This document shows positions 9,438 through 17,570 of a DNA stretch of 64,000 bases, in pieces. The stretch is taken from the NCBI RefSeq assembly GCF_026241155.1, contig NZ_JAPFGP010000011.1, positions 62,001 to 126,000 on the forward strand. The letters run 5' to 3'. The position numbers and the translations under genes are program-made. Below the pieces are notes generated by a model. It worked only from the letters and a program-made list of their open reading frames with translations. It had not been told where the DNA came from and did no database searches. How positions within the stretch are numbered: position 1 is the first letter of the stretch; every line of letters starts with the position of its first letter. This DNA comes from Paucibacter sp. PLA-PC-4. GTDB taxonomy: Bacteria; Pseudomonadota; Gammaproteobacteria; Burkholderiales; Burkholderiaceae_C.

Positions 9438-9465
9438 GGTGTCTTTCTTTCAGTGATTCGCTGTG

Positions 9466-10353
9466 TCAGGTGCTGCCGGCTTGGCTCAGTTCGTACTCGC
9501 GCGCCAGCAATTCCCAGGCTTCTTCGGCGCTCTCGACAAAATGGAACAGCTCCTCATCGCCGGGGCTGATCATGCCGGTCTCGATCAGCAGCTCGAAGTT
9601 GATCAGCCGGGTCCAGAACTCGCGGCCGAACATCAGGATGGGACGGCGCCGGCATTTGCCGGTCTGGATCAACGTCATGGTCTCAAACAGCTCATCGAGC
9701 GTGCCGAAGCCGCCGGGAAAGCAGACCAGAGCCACCGAGCGCATCAAGAAGTGCATCTTGCGCAGCGCAAAGTAGTGGAACTGGAAGCACAGTTCAGGCG
9801 TGATGTAAGGGTTGGGGCGTTGCTCGTGCGGCAGCACAATGTTCAGCCCGATGCTCTTGCCGCCGGCCTCGTAGGCGCCGCGGTTGCCTGCCTCCATGAT
9901 GCCCGGGCCGCCGCCGGTGACCACATAGATCGGGTTGGTGCGCTCCATCGAGGCCTTGGTGACGATGTGGGCAAACCGGCGCGCCTCCTCGTAGTAGCGG
10001 CTCATGCTGAGCTGCACTTCGGCACGCTTGATCAGGGCCTCGTCACCACCGAGCTTGGCCTGGGCCAGTGCCGCACGGGCAGTCTCGTCCGAGGGGATTC
10101 GGGCGCTGCCAAACATCACGATGGTGGCCTTGATGCCCAGCTCGTTTTGCACCAGCTCGGGCTTGAGCAGCTCAAGCTGCATGCGGATCGGCCGCATGTC
10201 CTCGCGCAGCAGGAAGTCGGTGTCGGTGAAGGCCAGGCGGTAGGCGCTTTGCGGGCTGTCATAGTCGCCCGACGGGGGCGACTGGGCCAGGGCTTTGGCC
10301 TCTTCCTTGGCGCTGGGGAAATTGCGGGCGGTGAGCTGATTGCGCTTGTTCAT
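9466..10353 (-). CDS. LOG family (TIGR00730-type) Rossmann-fold protein
   Basis: A 295-residue protein of the LOG/lysine decarboxylase-like family. It carries the nucleotide-binding motif GGGPGIMEAGNRGA and the signature FPGGFGTLDELFE. Characterised relatives are cytokinin riboside 5'-monophosphate phosphoribohydrolases or nucleotide 5'-monophosphate nucleosidases (PpnN-like); which reaction applies here is not resolved. The N-terminal ~100 residues before VMFGSARIP make it longer than plant-type LOG. The ATG at 10353 is preferred because upstream in-frame sequence (RGAAFQ and before) has no family similarity. Arginase follows 28 bp downstream. Confidence 0.85.
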   Translation of the reverse strand: MNKRNQLTARNFPSAKEEAKALAQSPPSGDYDSPQSAYRLAFTDTDFLLREDMRPIRMQLELLKPELVQNELGIKATIVMFGSARIPSDETARAALAQAKLGGDEALIKRAEVQLSMSRYYEEARRFAHIVTKASMERTNPIYVVTGGGPGIMEAGNRGAYEAGGKSIGLNIVLPHEQRPNPYITPELCFQFHYFALRKMHFLMRSVALVCFPGGFGTLDELFETMTLIQTGKCRRRPILMFGREFWTRLINFELLIETGMISPGDEELFHFVESAEEAWELLAREYELSQAGST

Positions 10354-10465
10354 CTGGAAAGCTGCCCCTCGGGCAGTCTGGAGAAGGGCGGTCTGGCCGC
10401 CCGGGGCGCAGCATAGGTCAGGCTGCGGAGAATTTTCTTGCGTACTTTTCTGAAATGACTGATGT

Positions 10466-11230
10466 TTATTCGGAGATGTATCGAGTTTTTGTGCTGCATA
10501 CCGGGCATGCCGGGTCTTTGTGCACAAGTATTTCGCTCCAGTCCATGCTCCGCGCCTCCAGCATCTGCAGGCGCCCGGTCAAGCCGGGCAGTTTCAGCAG
10601 CAGCTTCAAGGCTTCGGCGGCCTGCAGGCTGCCGATGATGCCCACCAGCGGCGCGAACACGCCCATCGTGGCGCAGCGCTGCTCCTCGAAGCTGGCGTCG
10701 GGCGGAAATAGGCAGGCGTAGCAGGGGGCGTCGGCGCTGCGGCTGTCGTAGACGCTGATCTGGGCATCGAAGCCCAGCGCCGCGCCCGAGACCAGCGGCC
10801 GGCGGTGCGCGACGCAGGCGCGGTTGACGGCCTGGCGGGTGGCGAAGTTGTCGCTGCAGTCCAGCACCACGTCGGCGCCGGCCACCAGTTCATCCAGCAG
10901 GGCGCCATCGGCGCGCTGGGCCACGGTGCGAACCTGTACCTCGGGATTCAGTGCCGCGATCGCGGCGGCGGCCGACTCGGCCTTGGGTTTACCGACTCGC
11001 GCCAAGCTGTGCGCGATTTGGCGTTGCAGATTGGTCAAATCCACCGTGTCGTGGTCGACCAGGGTGATCCGGCCGATGCCGGCCGTGCCCAGGTACAGCG
11101 CCGCCGGCGAGCCCAGGCCGCCGGCACCGATGATCAGCGCATGGCTTTGCAGCAGGGCTTGCTGGCCTTCGATGCCGATCTCTTCCAGCAGGATATGGCG
11201 CGAGTAGCGCAACAGCTGTTCATCGTTCAT
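10466..11230 (-). CDS. moeB: MoeB/ThiF/HesA family adenylyltransferase
   Basis: A 254-residue E1-like enzyme that adenylates the C-terminal glycine of a small sulfur carrier (MoaD or ThiS type) for molybdopterin or thiamine synthesis. Visible: N-terminal RYSRHILLEEIG, nucleotide-binding GAGGLGSPAALYL, the NLQRQ loop, and two zinc CxxC pairs (CYAC and CPVC). The family also includes HesA, so substrate choice is open. It lies downstream of the S41 protease gene in the same direction, an arrangement common in Burkholderiales, but a strong terminator separates the two here. Confidence 0.85.
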   Translation of the reverse strand: MNDEQLLRYSRHILLEEIGIEGQQALLQSHALIIGAGGLGSPAALYLGTAGIGRITLVDHDTVDLTNLQRQIAHSLARVGKPKAESAAAAIAALNPEVQVRTVAQRADGALLDELVAGADVVLDCSDNFATRQAVNRACVAHRRPLVSGAALGFDAQISVYDSRSADAPCYACLFPPDASFEEQRCATMGVFAPLVGIIGSLQAAEALKLLLKLPGLTGRLQMLEARSMDWSEILVHKDPACPVCSTKTRYISE

Positions 11231-11255
11231 GCGCCAAGCATAGCGCCGACCATGC

Positions 11256-11282
11256 AAACGGCCCGCTCGAAGCGGGCCGTTT
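11256..11282 (-). terminator. Rho-independent type terminator after the S41 protease gene
   Basis: A perfect 12-bp inverted repeat: AAACGGCCCGCT, CGA loop, AGCGGGCCGTTT. It begins 20 bp after the stop codon of the protease gene and before the moeB-like start, and ends in T residues on the minus strand. Confidence 0.85.
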
Positions 11283-11301
11283 CATCAGGTGCAGGTCGTG
11301 C

Positions 11302-12735
11302 TCAGTCGATCTTGGCTTCGGCCTTGCGTTCGGTCGCGGTCTTCGAGACGGCCACCGGCTTGCCCTTGAGCTGGTTCAGCGCCTGGGCCAGCGGGAAGTC
11401 CTCGGCCGAGCCGAACTCGGGCAGCGGCTTGGGCGGCTCGTTCTTCTTGGCGTATTCAGCCTCGAGCTTTTGGCGGGCTTCCTCGCGGGCCTTCTCGCGC
11501 GCCTCGTCCTTCTCTTCCGGGCCGTTGTTCAGGTGCTTCTCAAGATCGGCCTCGCGCATGCGCAGTGCGGCGAATACATTGCCTTCGGCGGTTTCGTCGA
11601 GCAGGACGTCAGGCACGATGCCCTTGGCCTGGATCGAGCGGCCGCTGGGCGTGTAGTAGCGCGCGGTGGTGATCTTCAGCGCGGTCTCGGGGCTCAGCTG
11701 GCGCACGGTCTGCACCGAGCCCTTGCCGAAGGTCTGCGCACCCATCACGACGGCACGCTTGTGGTCCTGCAGCGCGCCGGCGACGATCTCGCTGGCGGAG
11801 GCCGAACCTTCGTTGACCAGCACCACCAAGGGTACGGTCTTCAGCGACGCCGGCAGCTTCTTCAGCGGGTCAGTGCCGCCACGACGCTGGTAGTAGTCGG
11901 GATCAGCCTTGAAGTTCGCCTTGGAGTCAGCGATCTGACCGTTGGTGGACACGACATCCACACCCCTGGGCAGGAAGGCAGCCGAGATCGCCACCGAGGC
12001 TTCGAGCAGGCCGCCGGGATCGTTGCGCAGATCAAGCACCAGGCCCTTGAGATTGGGTTCTTGCTTGAGGATCTCGTCGAGCTTCTTGACGAAGTCGTCG
12101 ACCGTTCGATCCTGGAACTGGCTGACGCGCAGCCAGGCATAGCCGGGCTCGACGACCTTGCCGCGCACGCTTTGCACGCGGATTTCCTCGCGGGTGATGG
12201 TGACGGGGAAGCTGCGACTCTCCGCCTTGCGGAAGATCATCAGCTGCACCTTGGTGTTGGGTTCGCCGCGCATGCGCTTGACGGCTTGGTCGAGCCCGAG
12301 GCCCTTGACCGGCGTGTCGTCGATGCGGCTGATCAGGTCGCCGCTCTTCAGACCTGCGCGGAAGGCGGGGGAGCCTTCGATCGGCGAGACGATCTTGACC
12401 AGGCCATCTTCCATGCCGATCTCGATGCCGACACCGACGAAGCGGCCGCTGGTGCCTTCGCGGAATTCCTTGAAGCTCTTCTTGTCGAAGAACTGCGAGT
12501 GCGGGTCGAGTCCGGAGACCATGCCGGCAATCGCGTCGTTGATGAGCTTCTTCTCATCGACCGGCTCGACATAGTCGCTTTTGACCATGCCGAACACCGC
12601 TGCGAGCTGCTGCAGCTCTTCCAGCGGGAGTGGTGACAGGCTGCTGCGGGCGTTGGCCTGCAACTGCATCGTGGTCATTCCGCCAGCCAGGGCGCCCAAC
12701 GCGACCCAGCCTGCTACTTTAAGTTTGGCACCCAT
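11302..12735 (-). CDS. ctpA: S41 carboxyl-terminal processing protease
   Basis: A 477-residue periplasmic protease that trims or degrades proteins from their C-termini. Order of parts: N-terminal signal/anchor helix (VAGWVALGALAGGMTTM), helical segment, PDZ domain (about 90-170, with VSPIEGSPAFRAGLKSGD), and the S41 catalytic core. The Ser-Lys dyad is visible as Ser within NEGSASASEIV and Lys within TFGKGSVQ. A charged C-terminal tail rich in Glu, Ala and Lys follows. The ATG at 12735 is chosen because it directly precedes the signal sequence. Substrates are probably envelope proteins; none is implied by the neighbours. Confidence 0.92.
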   Translation of the reverse strand: MGAKLKVAGWVALGALAGGMTTMQLQANARSSLSPLPLEELQQLAAVFGMVKSDYVEPVDEKKLINDAIAGMVSGLDPHSQFFDKKSFKEFREGTSGRFVGVGIEIGMEDGLVKIVSPIEGSPAFRAGLKSGDLISRIDDTPVKGLGLDQAVKRMRGEPNTKVQLMIFRKAESRSFPVTITREEIRVQSVRGKVVEPGYAWLRVSQFQDRTVDDFVKKLDEILKQEPNLKGLVLDLRNDPGGLLEASVAISAAFLPRGVDVVSTNGQIADSKANFKADPDYYQRRGGTDPLKKLPASLKTVPLVVLVNEGSASASEIVAGALQDHKRAVVMGAQTFGKGSVQTVRQLSPETALKITTARYYTPSGRSIQAKGIVPDVLLDETAEGNVFAALRMREADLEKHLNNGPEEKDEAREKAREEARQKLEAEYAKKNEPPKPLPEFGSAEDFPLAQALNQLKGKPVAVSKTATERKAEAKID

Positions 12736-12935
12736 GATGCGGTGTGTCCTATCGGTGAAGTACAGCCATTCAGAGCTTGCGCCACAGACTAAGCCAGAAG
12801 CGAAGACCTTGCAGCGAGTATAGGGTGCTGCTCGACAGCAAGCCTTGGTAGAGGCCCCCATTTGCTGGGCTATTTCGGCGCATTCAAGGGTTCTTTGCGT
12901 CTAAATACCGCCGCTTTACACAAGTTTGCTCAGGG

Positions 12936-14039
12936 CTACTCTGCGGCAACTGGGCTGGGTCTGCCGAAAGTCACGACATGGTCGACATGGGCGCGTATGC
13001 CTATCCACTCGCCGACCTGGTGGTTGTGATGCGAGGGCACATGGGCCACCAACTGCTCGCCGCTGGACAAGCGCAGCGTGTAGAGGAACTCGGCGCCCCG
13101 AAAGATCTTGCGCTCGATCCGGGCCTTCACCGGCGCGTCGTCGTCATGCACGATGTCATCGGCGCGCAACAGCACCTCGCACTCGCCGCCCGGGTAGGCC
13201 GAGGGCAGTGCGCACTCGCCGGCATCGCTGAGCTCGCCCAGCGCGGTCTGCACCACCGGGTCGGTGCTGCCCTGGACGATGCGACCGGAAACAAACACGC
13301 CGTGGCCGATGAAATCGGCAACGAAGCGGGTGGCCGGGCGGTGGTAGACGCTGTAGGACTCGTCCCATTGCTCCAGCCGGCCATGCTGCATCACGCCGAC
13401 GACATCGCCGATGGCGAAGGCCTCGCCCTGGTCGTGGGTGACGAACAGCGCCGTGGTGCCGCTGGCGCGCAGGATGCCTCGCAGCTCCTGGGACAAATGC
13501 TCGCGCAGATCCACGTCGAGGCTGGAGAAAGGCTCGTCGAGCAGCAGCAGGCGCGGCGACGGGGCCAGCGCCCGTGCCAGCGCGACACGCTGCTGCTGGC
13601 CGCCGGAGAGCTGGTGCGGGGCGCGCTTGGCTGCGTGGGCCAGGCCAACCAGATCCAGCACCTCGGCGATGCGCTGCTGGCGCGGCTCACGGGCCAGGTG
13701 GCGCAGGCCGAAGCCGATGTTGTCGGCCACCGAGAGGTGCGGGAACAGGGCGTAGTCCTGGAACACCATGCCGATGCGGCGCGCTTCGGGGGCGAGGTGC
13801 AGTCCCGTGGACGCATCGGCCAGTGCTTCACCATCGATCAGGATGCGGCCGCTGTGCAGCCGCTCCAGCCCGGCAATGCTGCGCAGCAGCGAGGTCTTGC
13901 CGCAGCCTGAGGGGCCGATCAGCACGCCGATCTGGCCGCGTGCCAGACCGAACGAGACGCCGTCCACCGCCGCCTTGCCGGCGGGCCCGCCGGCGGCGCC
14001 GGGATAGCGCAGGCCGACCTGATCAAGTGCGAGAAACAT
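12936..14039 (-). CDS. fbpC: Fe(III)-type ABC transporter ATP-binding protein
   Basis: A 367-residue ATPase of the FbpC/PotA type. Walker A is GPSGCGKTS, the signature is LSGGQQQRVALARAL, Walker B is LLLLDEPFSSLD, and the switch His lies in FVTHDQGEA. The last ~110 residues form a TOBE-like regulatory domain. The divergent gene 107 bp away encodes its matching permease. The two coding regions are separated by a palindrome resembling a Fur box, which suggests iron-controlled expression. A periplasmic binding-protein gene is not found in the window. Polyamine or sulfate import is less likely, because the permease is the fused double-domain form typical of FbpB. Confidence 0.85.
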   Translation of the reverse strand: MFLALDQVGLRYPGAAGGPAGKAAVDGVSFGLARGQIGVLIGPSGCGKTSLLRSIAGLERLHSGRILIDGEALADASTGLHLAPEARRIGMVFQDYALFPHLSVADNIGFGLRHLAREPRQQRIAEVLDLVGLAHAAKRAPHQLSGGQQQRVALARALAPSPRLLLLDEPFSSLDVDLREHLSQELRGILRASGTTALFVTHDQGEAFAIGDVVGVMQHGRLEQWDESYSVYHRPATRFVADFIGHGVFVSGRIVQGSTDPVVQTALGELSDAGECALPSAYPGGECEVLLRADDIVHDDDAPVKARIERKIFRGAEFLYTLRLSSGEQLVAHVPSHHNHQVGEWIGIRAHVDHVVTFGRPSPVAAE

Positions 14040-14061
14040 GGACCTATGATACCGGGCTGGA

Positions 14062-14081
14062 ATGCGCATTCGAATGCGCAT
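14062..14081. promoter_or_regulatory. palindrome between fbpC and fbpB, probable Fur operator
   Basis: A perfect 20-bp palindrome, ATGCGCATTCGAATGCGCAT, 22 bp upstream of fbpC and 65 bp upstream of fbpB, followed by CGTTCTCGTTT. The NATNAT-like hexamer spacing resembles GC-rich variants of Fur boxes in betaproteobacteria. Iron control is inferred from this plus the transporter type. Confidence 0.6.
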
Positions 14082-14146
14082 CGTTCTCGTTTGATCGATA
14101 TCAAGAGCTGGCCTGCCACGCGTTGGCGTCCGCGCCAACCACCCGC

Positions 14147-15757
14147 ATGCTGCGCCTGATCACTGTTGTCTGCCTTTTGTTGGCCGTGCCCGTGCTGGGC
14201 ATTCTGGGTTCTTGGCTGGCGCTGGATGCGCAGGCGCTGGCCATCTTGCAGCATCAGTTACAGACCGTACTGCCCGAGTACGCCTGGGCCTCCTTGGTGC
14301 TGTCGGTCTGCGTGGCCATCGGTGTGGCGCTGATCGGCGGTGCGACGGCGGCCGCAGTCAGCCTGTTCGACTTTCCGGGCCGGCGCTTCTTTGAGTGGGG
14401 TTTGCTGCTGCCCATGGCGATGCCGGCCTATGTGGCCGCCTATGCTTATACCGATGCCTTGCAGTACAGCGGGGCTTTGCAGACCTGGCTGCGCGCGCTG
14501 ACCGGCGCGCAGGGCGCGCTCTGGCCCGATGTGCGCAGCCTGCCCGGTGCGGTGGGCCTGTTCGTGCTGTGTCTGTACCCTTACGTCTACCTGCTGACCC
14601 GCACGGCGCTGAGCGAGCGGGGCGTGGCCTTGATGGAGGCGGCACGCATGTTGGGCGCTGGCACCGCGCGCCGGGTGCGCGAGGTCGCGCTGCCGCTGGC
14701 CCGTCCCGCGCTGGCCGCCGGCATCGCGCTGGCGCTGATGGAGACGCTGGCCGACTACGGTGTCGGTGCCTACTTCGGACTCACCACCTTGACCACCGGT
14801 GTCTACAAGGCCTGGCTGGTGATGAATGACAAGACAGCCGCGGCGCAGCTGGCCTCGGTGTTGCTGCTGGCGGTTGGCGCCTTGCTGTGGCTGGAGCGGC
14901 GTGCGCAGGCCAAGCTGCGTTTTGCCAGCAGCCGCAGCGGCGCGCTGCATGCGGCCGAGGCCCGTCCTTTGCCGCTGCATGGGGGTGCAGCGCTGGCGGC
15001 CGTGCTGCTGTGCGCGTTGCCCATCCTGCTGGGCTTTGTCGTACCGGTGCTGGTGCTCTTGCAACTGCTGTGGCAGGAGGCCTTGCACGCCGAACTGGGC
15101 TTGCCGCTGGCGCGCTTTGTGCAATGGAGCCTGAGCAGTCTGAAGCTGTCCGGTCTGGCCGCCTTGCTGGCGGTCTTGCTGGCGCTGGTGCTGGCCTATC
15201 TCGCACGGGTGCGCGGTTCGGGCTCGGCCCTGCTGGGCGTCAGCACGCGCATCGTGTCGCTGGGCTATGCGGTGCCGGGCGCGGTGATCGCGATCGGCAT
15301 CTTGCTGCCGCTGGGCTGGTTGCAGGAGCGCTGGCCGCAGCTGGGTTTGACCAGCCTGATGACCGGCACCATTGCCGGCTTGATGTATGCCTATTTGGTG
15401 CGCTTCTCCGGCGTGGCCCTGCAGTCGCTGGAGGCCGGCTATGCCCGCATCTCGCCGACCGTGGACGAGACGGCTCGCATGCTGGGCGCCTCGCGCACCC
15501 GGATGTTCCTCGAACTGCATGCACCCTTGCTGGCGCGCTCGGCCTGGGCTGCCGCGCTGCTGGTGTTTGTCGATGTGATGAAAGAGTTGCCGGCCACCCT
15601 GGTGCTGCGGCCCTTCAACAGCGACACCTTGGCCGTTGTTGCCTACCAGCTGGCGCGCGATGAACGCTTGGGCGAGGCTGCGCTGCCCTCGCTGGCTATC
15701 GTGTTGGTCGGGCTGATCCCCGTGATCATGCTGTCACGGGCGATGCGCAGGTCCTGA
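14147..15757 (+). CDS. fbpB: Fe(III)-type ABC transporter permease (two fused domains)
   Basis: A 536-residue inner-membrane permease with about twelve membrane segments arranged as two BPD-permease halves. Each half ends with an EAA loop that would contact the ATPase: EAARMLGAGTARRV in the first half and ETARMLGASRTRM in the second. This fused layout is typical of ferric-iron FbpB/SfuB permeases. I chose the ATG at 14147, which starts directly at the first hydrophobic segment; a TTG 24 bases upstream is in frame. It is divergent from fbpC and followed by a 250-bp intergenic region leading to the secreted cassette. Confidence 0.85.
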   Translation: MLRLITVVCLLLAVPVLGILGSWLALDAQALAILQHQLQTVLPEYAWASLVLSVCVAIGVALIGGATAAAVSLFDFPGRRFFEWGLLLPMAMPAYVAAYAYTDALQYSGALQTWLRALTGAQGALWPDVRSLPGAVGLFVLCLYPYVYLLTRTALSERGVALMEAARMLGAGTARRVREVALPLARPALAAGIALALMETLADYGVGAYFGLTTLTTGVYKAWLVMNDKTAAAQLASVLLLAVGALLWLERRAQAKLRFASSRSGALHAAEARPLPLHGGAALAAVLLCALPILLGFVVPVLVLLQLLWQEALHAELGLPLARFVQWSLSSLKLSGLAALLAVLLALVLAYLARVRGSGSALLGVSTRIVSLGYAVPGAVIAIGILLPLGWLQERWPQLGLTSLMTGTIAGLMYAYLVRFSGVALQSLEAGYARISPTVDETARMLGASRTRMFLELHAPLLARSAWAAALLVFVDVMKELPATLVLRPFNSDTLAVVAYQLARDERLGEAALPSLAIVLVGLIPVIMLSRAMRRS

Positions 15758-15856
15758 TCCGGCGAGCTTTCTCTGCCGCTTTTCTGTGCCGCTTGTCCTG
15801 GGGAATCAGGGTGAGACTGACTTGCATTAGCTTTACCTCCGAGAATTGCTATTCAA

Positions 15857-15894
15857 CCTAGGGGTCATGCGTTTTTTGTCCCCTGATTGAGGGG
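15857..15894 (+). promoter_or_regulatory. conserved element upstream of cassette A
   Basis: CCTAGGGG at 15857-15864 is followed 23 bp later (start to start) by an inverted repeat CCCCT-GATTG-AGGGG at 15880-15894, ending 117 bp before the first cassette gene. The same two-part arrangement occurs before cassette B at 20250-20291, although the surrounding sequence differs. This suggests a common regulator or RNA leader. Confidence 0.45.
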
Positions 15895-16010
15895 TATTTG
15901 GGCGCCCGTGGCGGGGCGGCTTGCATTGCGATGAATCGCTTTGTTACCAAGAATGGTGGCAACCCCGGGGGATACAACCCGGTCCGAGACAAGCATCACG
16001 GAGACGCGCC

Positions 16011-16379
16011 ATGCCCCAACTGTCGGATTCTGTTTCTTCCGGATTGAGCCGATTTTGCAGACCCCTGAACGCTTTGCTTGTGTGTGCGGCGCTGTCAGTT
16101 TCGAGCGCAGCGCTGGCGGCTCCGAGTTTCAGCGGACCGTCCGTCGGCAAGGTCTCACAGGCCACCGTCTTTATGGGCAAAGGTTTTGTCCCCAACGCCG
16201 CTTTGACCGTCCTGGTCAAACGCCCCGGCGGCGCAGAGGCTGGCTTCAGCGCAGTGGCCACGCCTGAGGGCGCGCTCAGCTACAGCTTCGTGCCGGCCGC
16301 AACCGGCGTGCACGCGCTGACTGTGACGGACAGCGCCGGCCGCTCGCTGGCCACGGCGGTGGTGACCGCGCGCCCCTGA
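16011..16379 (+). CDS. small secreted Ig-like protein, cassette A
   Basis: A 122-residue protein with a signal peptide ending near SSAALAAPSF and a single ~80-residue beta-rich domain (GPSVGKVSQATVFMGKGF, then VKRPGG, then GVHALTVTDSAGR). The pattern resembles an IPT/filamin-type Ig fold: a strand with a turn, GF-PNA, and a closing LTVTD strand. The start at 16011 is supported by GGAGA about eight bases upstream. It opens a four-gene run, with the TolB-like gene 63 bp downstream. Its counterpart in cassette B (20399-20746) shares layout and several motifs but is clearly diverged. Function unknown; a binding or scaffold role is a guess. Confidence 0.65.
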   Translation: MPQLSDSVSSGLSRFCRPLNALLVCAALSVSSAALAAPSFSGPSVGKVSQATVFMGKGFVPNAALTVLVKRPGGAEAGFSAVATPEGALSYSFVPAATGVHALTVTDSAGRSLATAVVTARP

Positions 16380-16442
16380 CGCGTCCCGCGCCGGCCCGAC
16401 CCTGTGGGCGGGCCGTACCTCAAGATTTGCAAGGAGACAGTG

Positions 16443-17513
16443 ATGAAGCTGAGGACTTTGCCTCGACTGGCCGCTGCATGCAGCCTTGTCTTGTTGGCTT
16501 GCCTGCCCCTGGCGGCGGCGGCTGCCCAGGCGGGGCCGGACGACATCGTTTTTACCTCCAATCGCGCAGGAGGTTTGTTTCAGCTGTACCGCATGCGGCC
16601 GGACGGCTCCCAGACGCAGCGGCTGACGCAGGAGCCTATGGAAGCGGGCGAGGTGAGCTGGTCGCCGGACGGCAGCAAGGTGCTGTTCACGGCGAGCCGC
16701 GGCCGCGGTGTCGAGATCCACGTCGCGGACCTGGTCAGCGGGGATGTTCGCCGGCTGACCCAGGGTGAGGTGTTGAACAGCTCACCGGTGTGGAGCCCCG
16801 ACGGTCGCTTCATCGCCTTTCGCTCTTTCATGGACAAGAGCGCCAAGCTCTACCTCATGAAGGCGGATGGCAGCGATCTCAAGCGCTTGACCGCGTCCGA
16901 CGAGGAGGAGGCCGGGCCGGCGTTTTCTCCGGACGGAAAACACCTGGCCTATGTCGTGTTGAAGCATCCCCGCATGCCACAGATCAAGGTGCTGGATCTG
17001 AGCTCCGGGGCGTCTCGGCTGCTCAGTGCAGAGCCTCCCACTGCGGCCGAGCAGGGCCCGGTCTGGTCGCCTGATGGCAAACGCCTTGCCTATACCGTCA
17101 GCAAAAATCGCAGCAACCACATCCATCTGATGTCGCCGGACGGCACCGACAAGCAAGCGTTGACCAGCGGCAAGGGCCGCTACAACGATCCGCAGTGGTC
17201 GCCCGATGGCTCGCGGCTGCTGACTTTGGCCCTGCGTGACGGGGCCTCTCGGCAGGACATCTACACGATCAAGGTCAGTGGCGCGAATGAGCCTCAGCGG
17301 CTCACCGACGACGGTGCCGAGCATCTGCTGGCGCGTTGGTCTGCGGACGGCCAGCGCATCTTCTTTGTGAAATTCTTGGCCGGCGGCGGCAAGATTTTTT
17401 CTTCAGACAGCGAGGGCCGGCAGGTCCGGCAGTTGTCGACCGATCAGAGCTACGACACCGGCATTGCCATGTGCTGCAGCCGACCACGCGTGCAACTGGC
17501 AAGCACGAAGTAA
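16443..17513 (+). CDS. TolB-like PD40 beta-propeller, cassette A
   Basis: A 356-residue exported protein: signal peptide (about 1-29) followed by at least six WSPDG/FSPDG repeats of about 45 residues, the PD40 unit of TolB-type six-bladed propellers. No TolB N-terminal domain is present, so it is not the Tol-Pal TolB itself. The ATG at 16443 follows AAGGAGACAG. No dockerin or sorting tail is seen. The C-terminus contains CCSRP. It sits between the Ig-like protein and the dockerin protein and probably acts with them outside the cytoplasmic membrane. Confidence 0.8.
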   Translation: MKLRTLPRLAAACSLVLLACLPLAAAAAQAGPDDIVFTSNRAGGLFQLYRMRPDGSQTQRLTQEPMEAGEVSWSPDGSKVLFTASRGRGVEIHVADLVSGDVRRLTQGEVLNSSPVWSPDGRFIAFRSFMDKSAKLYLMKADGSDLKRLTASDEEEAGPAFSPDGKHLAYVVLKHPRMPQIKVLDLSSGASRLLSAEPPTAAEQGPVWSPDGKRLAYTVSKNRSNHIHLMSPDGTDKQALTSGKGRYNDPQWSPDGSRLLTLALRDGASRQDIYTIKVSGANEPQRLTDDGAEHLLARWSADGQRIFFVKFLAGGGKIFSSDSEGRQVRQLSTDQSYDTGIAMCCSRPRVQLASTK

Positions 17514-17570
17514 GAACATCAACCCGGCGACAACCAGCCCTACCGGCAAGACATGCCAGATGGAGGTCTT

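Noticed and set aside
11470-12636. 388-codon plus-strand frame opposite the S41 protease gene
   Set aside because: Antisense shadow of a conserved protease; His/Asp-rich composition typical of such frames.
15909-15925. Sigma-54 promoter before cassette A (TGGC...TTGCA)
   Set aside because: The GG-to-GC gap is 11 rather than 10 bases, and no equivalent is found before cassette B.
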